DNA from: Candidatus Sulfotelmatobacter sp.
Lineage (GTDB): Bacteria > Acidobacteriota > Terriglobia > Terriglobales > SbA1
Length of the DNA stretch: 16,644 nucleotides
Direction: 5' to 3'
NCBI GenBank assembly: GCA_030151135.1
Contig: JASLEQ010000570.1
Location: 1 to 16,644 of the forward strand
Part shown: one piece after another, positions 7,418-13,853 of the stretch
Numbering within the stretch: position 1 is the first letter of the stretch
How the letters are laid out: each line of letters opens with the position of its first letter
Notes under the pieces: generated by a model
The model's database searches: none
Seen by the model: the letters and a program-made list of their open reading frames with translations, nothing else
What the model was told of the DNA's origin: nothing
Position numbers and translations under genes: made by a program

Positions 7418-8077
7418 ATGGGTCGGCGCCAGATGGCCGCCGACCAGACGCGTGCGCGCGTGCTCGATGCCGCTCAAAAACTGCTGTTGGCGAATGATTT
7501 TAGCGAGTTCAGCATGGAGGCTGTGGCCAAGGCTGCCGGTGTTTCGCGGCTCACGCTCTACTATCAATTCGATTCCAAGGCTGGACTGCTCGAGGCGATC
7601 TACAGTTCGATCGCGAGAAATGGACAGCTGCAGCGGATCCCGGACGTCTTTCGTTATGGCAACGTTCCACTGCAGAAATTGCACGAGTTTTTCGAAATCT
7701 TCGTGCAGTTCTGGGAGTCACAGCGGGAAGTAATCCGCAGGCTGCATGCGCTGGCAGCAATCGATCCCGAAATCGGCAAGGGATTGCAGGCGCGCAATGA
7801 ACGCCGCCGCAACGCGCTGAGCGTGCTCGTCGACCAGTATTCCGTCTCGGCTTTATGGATCAAGATCAGCGAGCCGTTGGTGATCGACAAGCTGCAGATG
7901 CTCAGCAGCTTCGAGACGTACGACGCGCTTGCGATCCACGGAAGAACTGCCGACGATGTTTATCAAATCCTCAGAAAAATGGCGGACGAAGCCCTTCTCA
8001 TCTCGCCCCGGCCTGTTTTCAAAGCGGATCCGATAAAGATCGAACCCAAGCGGCGACGAACCAGAAGGCCGAGGTAA
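7418..8077 (+). CDS. TetR/AcrR-family transcriptional regulator
   Basis: A one-component repressor of about 219 residues. The DNA-binding head is plain: TRARVLDAAQKLL forms helix 1, and the helix-turn-helix runs from FSMEAVAKAAGVSRLTLYYQF to KAGLLEAIY. The C-terminal half is helical and variable, and would bind an unknown ligand. The protein ends in a strongly basic tail (PKRRRTRRPR), which is unusual and could add non-specific DNA contact. The start taken is ATG 7418, because AAGAG (7405-7409) precedes it at 8 bases and the N-terminus is then typical in length. A GTG at 7397 would add seven residues but has no ribosome site. The gene is divergent from the DUF2306 gene and likely controls it and itself through the palindrome at 7362-7380. 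Confidence 0.88.
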   Translation: MGRRQMAADQTRARVLDAAQKLLLANDFSEFSMEAVAKAAGVSRLTLYYQFDSKAGLLEAIYSSIARNGQLQRIPDVFRYGNVPLQKLHEFFEIFVQFWESQREVIRRLHALAAIDPEIGKGLQARNERRRNALSVLVDQYSVSALWIKISEPLVIDKLQMLSSFETYDALAIHGRTADDVYQILRKMADEALLISPRPVFKADPIKIEPKRRRTRRPR

Positions 8078-8106
8078 CTCTCTTTTTTGGATTGGTGCTC
8101 TGGGAA

Positions 8107-8415
8107 TCAGATCTCGATGAGGACGTCGCCGTCTTCGATTTTCAGCGGATAGACAGCGAGCTTTACATTCCGATCATGTGCGGACTGCCCGGTTTGCGGA
8201 TCCCAGGCCCACGCATGCCACGGGCAGATGACCTTGCCATTTTCGATCATGCCTTGTCCGAGCGGGCCGCCGCGGTGCAGGCATGCGTTGTCCATGGCAG
8301 AGAAGGTGCCATCGACGTTGGCAACGCAGATTTCTTTATCGCCGCACTTAAATTCTTTAGCTTCATTCGCGGCGGGCAGTTCGGATTGAGTGGTGAGTTT
8401 GACGAAATTACCCAT
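8107..8415 (-). CDS. Rieske [2Fe-2S] ferredoxin-like protein
   Basis: A 102-residue single-domain soluble Rieske protein, of the kind that passes electrons to ring-hydroxylating oxygenases or serves as the small subunit in nitrite-reductase-like systems. Cluster ligands are C45 and H47 in CLH and C64 and H67 in CPWH, spaced as in the family (C-x-H-x16-C-x2-H). The GGPLGQG loop between them is also conserved. There is no signal peptide or membrane anchor, so it is not a bc1-type subunit. It lies 80 bases downstream of nuoB on the same strand and could be read from the nuoB promoter. No oxygenase or reductase partner is in the window, so its redox partner is unknown. No good ribosome site is seen before its ATG. 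Confidence 0.88.
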   Translation of the reverse strand: MGNFVKLTTQSELPAANEAKEFKCGDKEICVANVDGTFSAMDNACLHRGGPLGQGMIENGKVICPWHAWAWDPQTGQSAHDRNVKLAVYPLKIEDGDVLIEI

Positions 8416-8466
8416 AGGTTCAATAAAGTTGTAGGCGTTACCTTCTGCTGGGAGTGAAGGGCGTTT

Positions 8467-8496
8467 GCTGACAGCGGATAACTGACTGCCGACAGC
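8467..8496. repeat. Two imperfect 9-base repeats in the nuoB-Rieske gap
   Basis: GCTGACAGC (8467-8475) and GCCGACAGC (8488-8496) sit 21 bases apart, with CTGACT between them, so the gap is a degenerate string of CTGAC/GACAGC words. It overlaps the nuoB stop codon. In style it resembles the AGCTAG-type string at 1-44, though the word differs. Confidence 0.35.
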
Positions 8497-9056
8497 TATT
8501 TCGGTTGCAGTGTCTGCGCGATCATCACCTGGCGCTTGAAGTTTTCGAGCATATTCGGATCGAGGCGGACTTCGGTGGGCTTCTTCGCCAGCGTCATGGT
8601 GTCGATCTTATCTTGCAGCTTCAACAGCGCGTAGAACAGGTTTTCGGGACGAGGCGGGCATCCTGTCACATACACATCGACCGGAACGATCTTATCCACG
8701 CCTTGTAACACTGCATAGGTATTGAACGGTCCGCCGACCGATGAGCACGCGCCCATCGAGATCACCCATTTGGGGTCAGGCATCTGATCGTAAATGCGTT
8801 TCACCACCGGCGCCATCTTCAAAGTGACTGTGCCAGCCACGATCATCAGATCGCTTTGGCGCGGGCTGGGACGGAAGACCTCAGAGCCGAATCGCGCAAT
8901 ATCAAACCGCGAGGTAGAAGAGGCGATCATTTCGATCGCGCAGCAAGCGAGGCCGAATGTCATCGGCCAAACCGCCGATTTCCGCGCCCAGTTGAAGACG
9001 TAGTCGACCGTCGAGATCAGAAAATTTTTCTCGAACTTGTTTTGCAGCCAGGCCAT
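8496..9056 (-). CDS. nuoB: NADH-quinone oxidoreductase subunit B
   Basis: A 186-residue subunit of respiratory complex I that carries cluster N2, the last iron-sulfur centre before quinone. The four cluster cysteines are present: tandem C38-C39 in [10 protein letters not shown]104 in MGACSS and C133 in TGCPPRPE. The flanking motifs [15 protein letters not shown] and [11 protein letters not shown] are typical, so the protein should be functional. It has a cytoplasm-facing peripheral position in the complex. No nuoA, nuoC or nuoD lies beside it: aroDE is upstream and a Rieske gene downstream. This points to a dispersed complex I gene set, or a second copy. GAGG (9062-9065) lies 5 bases before the ATG, and a good promoter lies upstream. 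Confidence 0.95.
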   Translation of the reverse strand: MAWLQNKFEKNFLISTVDYVFNWARKSAVWPMTFGLACCAIEMIASSTSRFDIARFGSEVFRPSPRQSDLMIVAGTVTLKMAPVVKRIYDQMPDPKWVISMGACSSVGGPFNTYAVLQGVDKIVPVDVYVTGCPPRPENLFYALLKLQDKIDTMTLAKKPTEVRLDPNMLENFKRQVMIAQTLQPK

Positions 9057-9096
9057 TTCAACCTCGTTTCAGCCAGCCTTCAAAGGCGTACCCAGC

Positions 9097-9125
9097 AGTC
9101 TAGGTAAGGTAGGAACGGCTGTCAA
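9097..9125 (-). promoter_or_regulatory. Sigma70-like promoter of nuoB
   Basis: On the minus strand a perfect -35 TTGACA (9120-9125) is followed after 17 bases by TAGACT (9097-9102; 4 of 6 matches to TATAAT). A start near 9090 would leave a leader of about 35 bases with GAGG ahead of the nuoB ATG. It shows that nuoB can be transcribed independently of aroDE. Confidence 0.65.
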
Positions 9126-9191
9126 TGAGGCCGCAACGGTCGTGATTCTGAAGTCCAGACCACGCAGGCTCAAGAACTGGTCCTGGTGTGT

Positions 9192-10772
9192 TTACTTGCC
9201 GCCATTGCTGCGGGCATAGGCCTTGGCGCGTTCGCGCTCGCGATCCTGCAGCGCGAGCAAAACAACGCGCAGCATCTCGTCCCATGGTGCGGGCTTGCCG
9301 GTCCAGATTTCGAACTGGCGCGCCGCCTGGTGGACGAACATTTCGATGCCTGGGATGATTTGCGCTCCGCGCTCTTTCGCCAGCTTCAGCAGTCGTGTTT
9401 CAGCCGGATCGTAGACCATGTCGAACACGAAGCGTGCGTTGATCTCTTTGTCCTGAAGCGGCGTTTCCCGCGTATTGCCCATCCCGACTGGAGTGGCATT
9501 GATGATCACGTCGAAGGCCAGTTTCTTCAGTTCCGGACGCTTCACCAGTCGCGCTCGCGCCTGGTGCGCCAGCTTCTTGGCGGGAGCGAGCGAGCGGTTC
9601 AGGATGTAGACTTCGGAGCCGCGCTCTTTCAGTCCGAAGACAGCTGCGCGCGCTGCGCCGCCCGCGCCGAGGACGAGAATCTTCGCGCCCTCCAGCGTAT
9701 TAAGCCGACGCTCCAGCGGACGCACGATCCCAGCCGCATCGGTATTGAATCCGTAAAGTTTGCCATCCTGCGCCCGCACCACCGTGTTGCAAGCGCCGAT
9801 CTTGGTCGTATGCGAGTCGGAGTTGTCCAAGTAGGGAAGGATGGCTTCCTTGTACGGCATGGTTACGCTGATACCGTGGATCGGGATCTCGCGGACACAC
9901 GTCAGAAGATCCTTCAAGGTTTTCGCGTGAAGCGTCAGATAAACACCGTTCACGTTCTCGCGGCGGAAGGCTGCATTCATGATCGCCGGCGAAAGCGAGT
10001 GTGCAATGGGATCGCCTACCACTCCGTAGACCTTGGTCGCGACATCGATCTGATCGATGCGGTAGACGTTGCGCAGTTCTTGGGCCGAGATCTGTCCTGG
10101 AGCGGTTTCCTGGCCTGCTCCCGCCGATGCAAAAGTGAAGACGCTGCCGGCGCGTACGGCGAGCGCGCGGCTGATGACGCCTTGCTCGCCCATGCACATG
10201 CCCACCAGGGAGTGCCGGTCGCCTTCGCGAGCAAGAAACTTGATCATCGTGACATTGTCAGCAAGGGTAGTTGCAGTGCTGACGACCTTGTAAAAATCCG
10301 CTGGGTAGGCCAGCATTTTCTGAAGCGTCTCGTCGAGCTTCTTTGTCGCACGAAAGTCATGAAACGAAAGGATTAAGCCAGCTTTCGAGCGGAGCTTCTG
10401 CAGTTGTTCCGGCTTGCATTTGAGAGCACTCTGAAGCTCTACGTCGACGACCTGGCATCCCGCGGCCGCGGCCTTGCCGAGAACGTCGAATTGCGAGGCG
10501 ATGGAGCCTCGGAACTTGCCGCCGCTGGCCACGCGTCGACAGGTGGCGATCGCCATGCTTCCCATGTGAGATTCAAGGAAGCGCTTGATGCGAGGCATCG
10601 CCAAACCGGGCTTGGGAAGGTAGTCTAACCTGAACTCGAGGAAGGGGTTATCACGAACCAGTGCCTCGGCCTTGTCGAGCATTTCGTTGGGATCGGCACC
10701 AAAGACTGCGACGCACACCCGCGGAAGTCGATGCGGCAACAAGCGAGGTGCAAATGGGGGAGCGGAATTCAT
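9192..10772 (-). CDS. aroDE: Bifunctional 3-dehydroquinate dehydratase / shikimate dehydrogenase
   Basis: A 526-residue fusion covering two successive shikimate-pathway steps: 3-dehydroquinate to 3-dehydroshikimate, then NADPH-dependent reduction to shikimate. Residues about 15-235 are a type I dehydratase with EFR (46-48), catalytic H138 in SFHDF, the Schiff-base K162 in FYKVVSTA and R202. Residues about 247-510 are the dehydrogenase: SLSP (259-262), catalytic K308 in MPYKE, N329 in ACNT, D345 in FNTDA, the nucleotide loop GAGGAARA (369-376) and NRS (392-394), whose arginine favours NADP. Q482 is also kept. The same fusion order is known in plants, chlamydiae and some other bacteria. The start is an ATG without a clear ribosome site. 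It has its own promoter region with an inverted repeat and is 135 bases upstream of nuoB. Confidence 0.95.
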   Translation of the reverse strand: MNSAPPFAPRLLPHRLPRVCVAVFGADPNEMLDKAEALVRDNPFLEFRLDYLPKPGLAMPRIKRFLESHMGSMAIATCRRVASGGKFRGSIASQFDVLGKAAAAGCQVVDVELQSALKCKPEQLQKLRSKAGLILSFHDFRATKKLDETLQKMLAYPADFYKVVSTATTLADNVTMIKFLAREGDRHSLVGMCMGEQGVISRALAVRAGSVFTFASAGAGQETAPGQISAQELRNVYRIDQIDVATKVYGVVGDPIAHSLSPAIMNAAFRRENVNGVYLTLHAKTLKDLLTCVREIPIHGISVTMPYKEAILPYLDNSDSHTTKIGACNTVVRAQDGKLYGFNTDAAGIVRPLERRLNTLEGAKILVLGAGGAARAAVFGLKERGSEVYILNRSLAPAKKLAHQARARLVKRPELKKLAFDVIINATPVGMGNTRETPLQDKEINARFVFDMVYDPAETRLLKLAKERGAQIIPGIEMFVHQAARQFEIWTGKPAPWDEMLRVVLLALQDRERERAKAYARSNGGK

Positions 10773-10794
10773 CTTTTGGTGGTCCCAGCCCGAA

Positions 10795-10814
10795 TTCGTT
10801 CAACAGTGAACGAA
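10795..10814. promoter_or_regulatory. Perfect inverted repeat upstream of aroDE
   Basis: TTCGTTCA (10795-10802) and TGAACGAA (10807-10814) are perfect 8-base arms around ACAG. The site begins about 23 bases upstream of the aroDE ATG. On the minus strand it lies just downstream of a possible -10 AATAAT (10821-10826), so it covers the expected transcription start. It could be an operator or a leader hairpin. The GTTC/GAAC arms recall LexA-type or similar boxes but no match can be claimed. Confidence 0.55.
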
Positions 10815-10820
10815 CGGCGA

Positions 10821-10850
10821 ATTATTACAGGCCCTTAATTATTTATGCAA
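10821..10850 (-). promoter_or_regulatory. Candidate aroDE promoter
   Basis: On the minus strand TTGCAT (10845-10850) and AATAAT (10821-10826; 5 of 6 matches) are 18 bases apart in an AT-rich patch. A second short inverted repeat, CCTTAAT (10833-10839) and ATTAAGG (10857-10863), overlaps it. The -35 match is weak. Confidence 0.4.
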
Positions 10851-11002
10851 CAAGGGATTAAGGATCGCTTCAAAAATTCCCCCCAGAGTGCGCAACACCC
10901 TCGTAACCTTGACCCTCCCTTACCAGCTTGTTACCTTCCGCTTGAAGCCTTTCTTTTCTGGCATTTAACTGGGGAGAATCGTGTCCGCGAGGGCTCTTCT
11001 CC

Positions 11003-11007
11003 GGAGG
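11003..11007 (+). promoter_or_regulatory. Strong Shine-Dalgarno in a foldable leader
   Basis: GGAGG lies 4 bases before the ATG at 11012. It is part of the self-complementary CTCCGGAG (10999-11006), and the preceding TTCTCC (10997-11002) can pair with GGAGAA at 10973-10978. A possible promoter is TTGAAG (10942-10947) with TTAACT (10965-10970), which is weak. Confidence 0.5.
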
Positions 11008-11011
11008 TAAC

Positions 11012-12004
11012 ATGAAGAAAACAGGACTGTTGATGTTATTGCTGGCAACCGCCGGTTGGGCGCAGAGTCTGCCGCAAGAGAGATTGCCCGACAAGACCGT
11101 GCCGGATTTGGCATCGGTGCAGGCGCCGGATGGCACGGTGCCGACCTCGAACAGCTTTCCCGTCGAGCGGATTCCGACGCCTACCTATGCAGATCTTTAC
11201 TGTGCGGGATTCATCAGCAAGCATGTCCTGCCCGATGCTAATTATATTGCCGGCGGTCTGGAGACCCCGACGACCACGAAATTCAACCGTGGAGAAATCG
11301 TTTACCTGAAAGGAACCGGGTACACGCCGGGCGCAGAGTACGAAATCATCCGTGCGCTCCAGGACATAAACAAATATGAATTGTTCCCCGGGCAGACAAA
11401 GGTCCTGAAAGAGGCGGGCCAGCCCTATGAAGAAGTGGGCCGCGTGAAGATCATTGACATGCGCAGCAAGATCGCAATCGCGCAGGTCGAGTATTCCTGC
11501 GATGGCATCAACCCGGGCGATGCGGCGATTCCGTTTGCCGAAAAGCAGACGATTCCTGCGCACGGCCCGATCCGCTTCGATCGTTTCCTTCCGGCCAGCA
11601 GCAGCAAGGTTTCAGGCCGCATTGTGATGGCGAAGGATTTCGATTCGCAGGTTGGAACCGGCCAGAAGGTTTATCTGAACATCGGATCGAACCAGAACGT
11701 CAAGATCGGCGATTATTTCCGCGTGGTGCGGTCGTATGAATCCGACTTGAAGGATCCAGTTGACTCGCTCTCTTTCCGCGCAGCGATTGCCGAAGACACG
11801 CAGAAAAAAATGCCTTCGTTCGATCCACAGCTGTTCGAAAAGGGAAATGGTCCCGTGATTCACGTACGCGACCTGCCGCGGCGCGCGGTTGGCGAGATGG
11901 TGATCCTGGGCGTGACCGATACCACGGCAACCGGCATGATCGTCTTCGCCAACGAGAACGTGATGCCCGGCGATGGCGTGGAATTTGACCTGCTGAACAA
12001 CTAG
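11012..12004 (+). CDS. Secreted protein with two FlgT-C-like modules
   Basis: A 330-residue exported protein of uncertain function. Residues 1-17 are a Sec signal peptide (MKK, hydrophobic core, cut after GWA). A Pro/Thr-rich linker follows to about 58. Two similar beta-rich modules come next: about 92-176 (RGEIVYLKGTGYTPGAEYEIIR, later VGRVKIIDM and NPGDAAIPF) and about 213-327 (GQKVYLNIGSNQNVKIGDYFRVVR, later VGEMVILGV and MPGDGVEF). The second fits the FlgT C-terminal pattern (strand, GVKxGDxFxVxR, then a strand ending in GDxVxF), a beta fold found outside flagella too. C64 and C163 could form a disulfide. There are no flagellar genes nearby, so an envelope role is more likely than a flagellar one. 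The very good ribosome site and strong terminator suggest a single-gene unit, probably well expressed. Confidence 0.7.
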   Translation: MKKTGLLMLLLATAGWAQSLPQERLPDKTVPDLASVQAPDGTVPTSNSFPVERIPTPTYADLYCAGFISKHVLPDANYIAGGLETPTTTKFNRGEIVYLKGTGYTPGAEYEIIRALQDINKYELFPGQTKVLKEAGQPYEEVGRVKIIDMRSKIAIAQVEYSCDGINPGDAAIPFAEKQTIPAHGPIRFDRFLPASSSKVSGRIVMAKDFDSQVGTGQKVYLNIGSNQNVKIGDYFRVVRSYESDLKDPVDSLSFRAAIAEDTQKKMPSFDPQLFEKGNGPVIHVRDLPRRAVGEMVILGVTDTTATGMIVFANENVMPGDGVEFDLLNN

Positions 12005-12025
12005 TTTCTCCGCTAGCAGTCCCAG

Positions 12026-12061
12026 ACCGGGGACGGGCAACCGTCCCCGGTTATCTTTTTT
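12026..12061 (+). terminator. Strong intrinsic terminator with GCAA tetraloop
   Basis: An 11-base perfect stem (12026-12036 paired with 12041-12051) encloses the GNRA-type loop GCAA (12037-12040), followed by TATCTTTTTT. It lies 22 bases past the stop of the secreted-protein gene. The T-run is only on the plus strand, so it ends transcription rightward. Its tail overlaps the last codons of the convergent AMMECR1 gene, whose stop is at 12051-12053. Confidence 0.92.
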
Positions 12062-12641
12062 CCCCGAACACTTCCGCAGAGAACGCTTCAATCGTCGCGC
12101 CAGTTTGCCACGCGTCGGGGGGGAGGCCTGCCTTGCGGCAGGTCTGCTCGAGGAAGGTGGTGCGGTCCCAGTGATGTTCAATGGGAACTTGAGGCAGTAG
12201 CAGGCCCCTGCGGAATCCTGCGGTAATAAGCAGCCCGTGACGGCCGACCTCCACCGCTTCGGGAGCGATGGGCTGCGGAACGGAGAGAATGCTCAGTTCG
12301 ATCTGAAGATTCCGAGCCTCGTCGAGTGCCACCGGATGGAACCGGGTATCTTCGAAGGCTGCAGCTCGAGCGGTTTCAGCCACGGCAAGGTAAACCGATC
12401 CGACGGGCAACACGTACCCGACGCATCCGCGAAGATTGCCATCCAGATAGAGCGAGGTGAATGCGCCGCGAGGTTCGGCGAGATGTGGCGAGGGTGGGTC
12501 CAGCGAAATCTTTCGGTCTTCGACGGCGGCGAGAATTGATTCGTGCGCCAGACAGAGAAGAAGCTGCCGCTCTTCTTGCGAGAAGTTACCCGACACATCG
12601 CTCGCGGGTTCAGACGGACTAGGTCGAGGCAGCGACATCAC
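12051..12641 (-). CDS. AMMECR1-domain protein
   Basis: A 196-residue protein of the AMMECR1 family, conserved from bacteria to humans; its biochemical role is unsettled, although bacterial and archaeal members often sit with MEMO or radical-SAM genes. Signature stretches are RGAF (58-61), LRGCVG (70-75) with the invariant cysteine, AAFEDTRF (94-101), the IELSILS strand (114-120), VGRHGLLI (132-139), RGLLLPQV (145-152) and FLEQTCRKAGLPPDAW (163-178). Length is near the family norm. Its start overlaps the end of pgsA by 23 bases, so the two are cotranscribed and probably translationally coupled. No MEMO or radical-SAM partner is in the window, so the context gives no extra clue. Confidence 0.9.
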   Translation of the reverse strand: MMSLPRPSPSEPASDVSGNFSQEERQLLLCLAHESILAAVEDRKISLDPPSPHLAEPRGAFTSLYLDGNLRGCVGYVLPVGSVYLAVAETARAAAFEDTRFHPVALDEARNLQIELSILSVPQPIAPEAVEVGRHGLLITAGFRRGLLLPQVPIEHHWDRTTFLEQTCRKAGLPPDAWQTGATIEAFSAEVFGEKR

Positions 12642-13296
12642 GATCGGCTTGAGGCGGCGTAACTGGCTTGCGGCGGCGGCTCAGGATGAAAGCACGGCGG
12701 CGGCGCTTGACCACGCGGCGGTCAATCTTGGACCAGAAAGCCACAAAGTAATCGATGGCGGACACCAGAGAGACGCATACCATGAACCAGATCGCACCCA
12801 GGGCGATCCAGTGGATGGGGAAAATGTAATTACCGTAGATGGGCCATTCCTTCCAATGATGATCGAGAATGACCGCGACCACGGACACGATCTGGACCAC
12901 CATCTTCAGCTTGCCAAGGCCGCTGGCCTCGATGGTGAAGCCTTCGGAGGCCGCGATCGAGCGTAGCCCGCTGACCAGAAATTCGCGCCCGATGACGACG
13001 ATCGCAACCCACGCCGGCACCAGGCTGGGGTTCAACTGCACGAGAACGATGAATGCCGCTGCGATGAGGAGTTTGTCGGCCAGCGGATCGAGCAGAATAC
13101 CAATCGTGGTGATCTGATCGCGCTTACGCGCCAGGTACCCGTCAATTCCATCGGTCATGGCAGCAGCGATGAACAGAGCGGATGCCAGCAATTCCTTCAT
13201 CCCGTGCTCGCTGCTGAAATGCGAACTGGAGAGAATCCAGATCAGCAGAGGGATGCTGAAAATGCGGCTCAGCGTAATGGAGTTCGGAAGGTTCAC
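12619..13296 (-). CDS. pgsA: CDP-diacylglycerol-glycerol-3-phosphate phosphatidyltransferase
   Basis: Inner-membrane enzyme that makes phosphatidylglycerol-phosphate, the committed step to phosphatidylglycerol and cardiolipin. The CDP-alcohol phosphotransferase motif is perfect: D-x2-DG-x2-AR-x8-G-x3-D-x3-D within DGIDGYLARKRD...GILLDPLAD (start about 49 residues in). About five hydrophobic segments follow the family layout, and the C-terminus is very basic (KRRRRAF...SRRRKP). The start taken is GTG 13296, giving VNLPNSITLSRIF, which is where family members begin. The frame stays open to an ATG at 13437 (272 residues) or GTG at 13353. The extra stretch has no family match, atypical codons and a hairpin in it. 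None of the three starts has a good ribosome site. Downstream AMMECR1 overlaps by 23 bases. Confidence 0.9.
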   Translation of the reverse strand: MNLPNSITLSRIFSIPLLIWILSSSHFSSEHGMKELLASALFIAAAMTDGIDGYLARKRDQITTIGILLDPLADKLLIAAAFIVLVQLNPSLVPAWVAIVVIGREFLVSGLRSIAASEGFTIEASGLGKLKMVVQIVSVVAVILDHHWKEWPIYGNYIFPIHWIALGAIWFMVCVSLVSAIDYFVAFWSKIDRRVVKRRRRAFILSRRRKPVTPPQADRDVAAST

Positions 13297-13409
13297 ACCA
13301 CTGGACGGATTCCGGCGGCCATTACCGGAGGACCTCGGTTGATTATCCTCCACGGCGATGGGGAACGCAATGCAGGGGGAAGTGAGCCCAGGAACAAGCC
13401 TCGTCTGAA

Positions 13410-13423
13410 GCCTGATCCCAGGC
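13410..13423. other. Hairpin between ComEA-like gene and pgsA
   Basis: GCCTG (13410-13414) and CAGGC (13419-13423) pair around ATCC. A competing longer fold pairs AACAAGCCT (13393-13401) with AGGCCTTGTT (13420-13429) across one bulge. There is no T-run. On the minus strand it follows the ComEA-like stop and precedes the favoured pgsA start. Confidence 0.35.
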
Positions 13424-13447
13424 CTTGTTGGGTCCACTTCGAAGCTG

Positions 13448-13792
13448 CTACTTTGCTGCAGCGGCTTTCGGCTGTTTGGCGATGATCAGGTCCTTGATCT
13501 TGTCATAGACAGACTGTGGAATGATCTTTTTCTGCACGAGTTGATTCTTCGCACGATAAGGGCGTCCGGCGACGATCTTCTGGGAATAGGCATCGCCAAT
13601 GCCGGGCAGGGATTTCAGCTGATCCAGAGTGGCAGAGTTGATGTCAAGCTTCTCCGCCATGTTTTGCGCGGCAGCCATTGCCGATGACGTGCTCGAGGGG
13701 ACCGATTGGGCCCCGGCCGCGCCACCGATCAGCGAAAGGGCGAAGACCAGCACCGCAATCTGCGCCATCAATTTATTCTCAATTCGATTCAT
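13448..13792 (-). CDS. Exported ComEA-like helix-hairpin-helix protein
   Basis: A 114-residue protein with a signal peptide or N-terminal anchor (about 1-28, hydrophobic 10-24, possible cut after GAA or AGA). A Ser/Ala-rich linker follows, then one ComEA-type helix-hairpin-helix domain: LDINSATLDQLKSLPGIGDAYSQKIVAGRPY (49-79) and a second hairpin through about 104. ComEA domains bind double-stranded DNA without sequence preference and work in DNA uptake. Here there are no other competence genes, so the role is inferred only from the fold. The tail KQPKAAAAK is basic. AGGAGG (complement of 13798-13803) lies 5 bases before the ATG, a near-perfect ribosome site. It is 61 bases downstream of glutamate dehydrogenase and may share its transcript. 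Confidence 0.88.
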   Translation of the reverse strand: MNRIENKLMAQIAVLVFALSLIGGAAGAQSVPSSTSSAMAAAQNMAEKLDINSATLDQLKSLPGIGDAYSQKIVAGRPYRAKNQLVQKKIIPQSVYDKIKDLIIAKQPKAAAAK

Positions 13793-13853
13793 GATTTCCT
13801 CCTTGAGCCAACGGGGTGACCATGTCTACCACCTCGCGAGCCATGGGACCCGT

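Noticed and set aside
8078..8106. T-run after the TetR stop as a terminator
   Set aside because: CTTTTTT is present but no stable stem precedes it.
9186..10376. 396-codon open frame on the plus strand
   Set aside because: It lies fully antisense to aroDE, whose catalytic motifs are intact; the peptide has no family features. It is a by-product of GC-rich codon usage.
10870..11136. 88-codon minus-strand frame in the aroDE / secreted-protein gap
   Set aside because: It overlaps the signal peptide and ribosome site of the 11012 gene and shows no family features.
13793..13853. Possible gdhA terminator
   Set aside because: Only distant 5-6 base complementarities (AACGGG/CCCGTT) are found and there is no T-run, so read-through into the ComEA-like gene is as likely.
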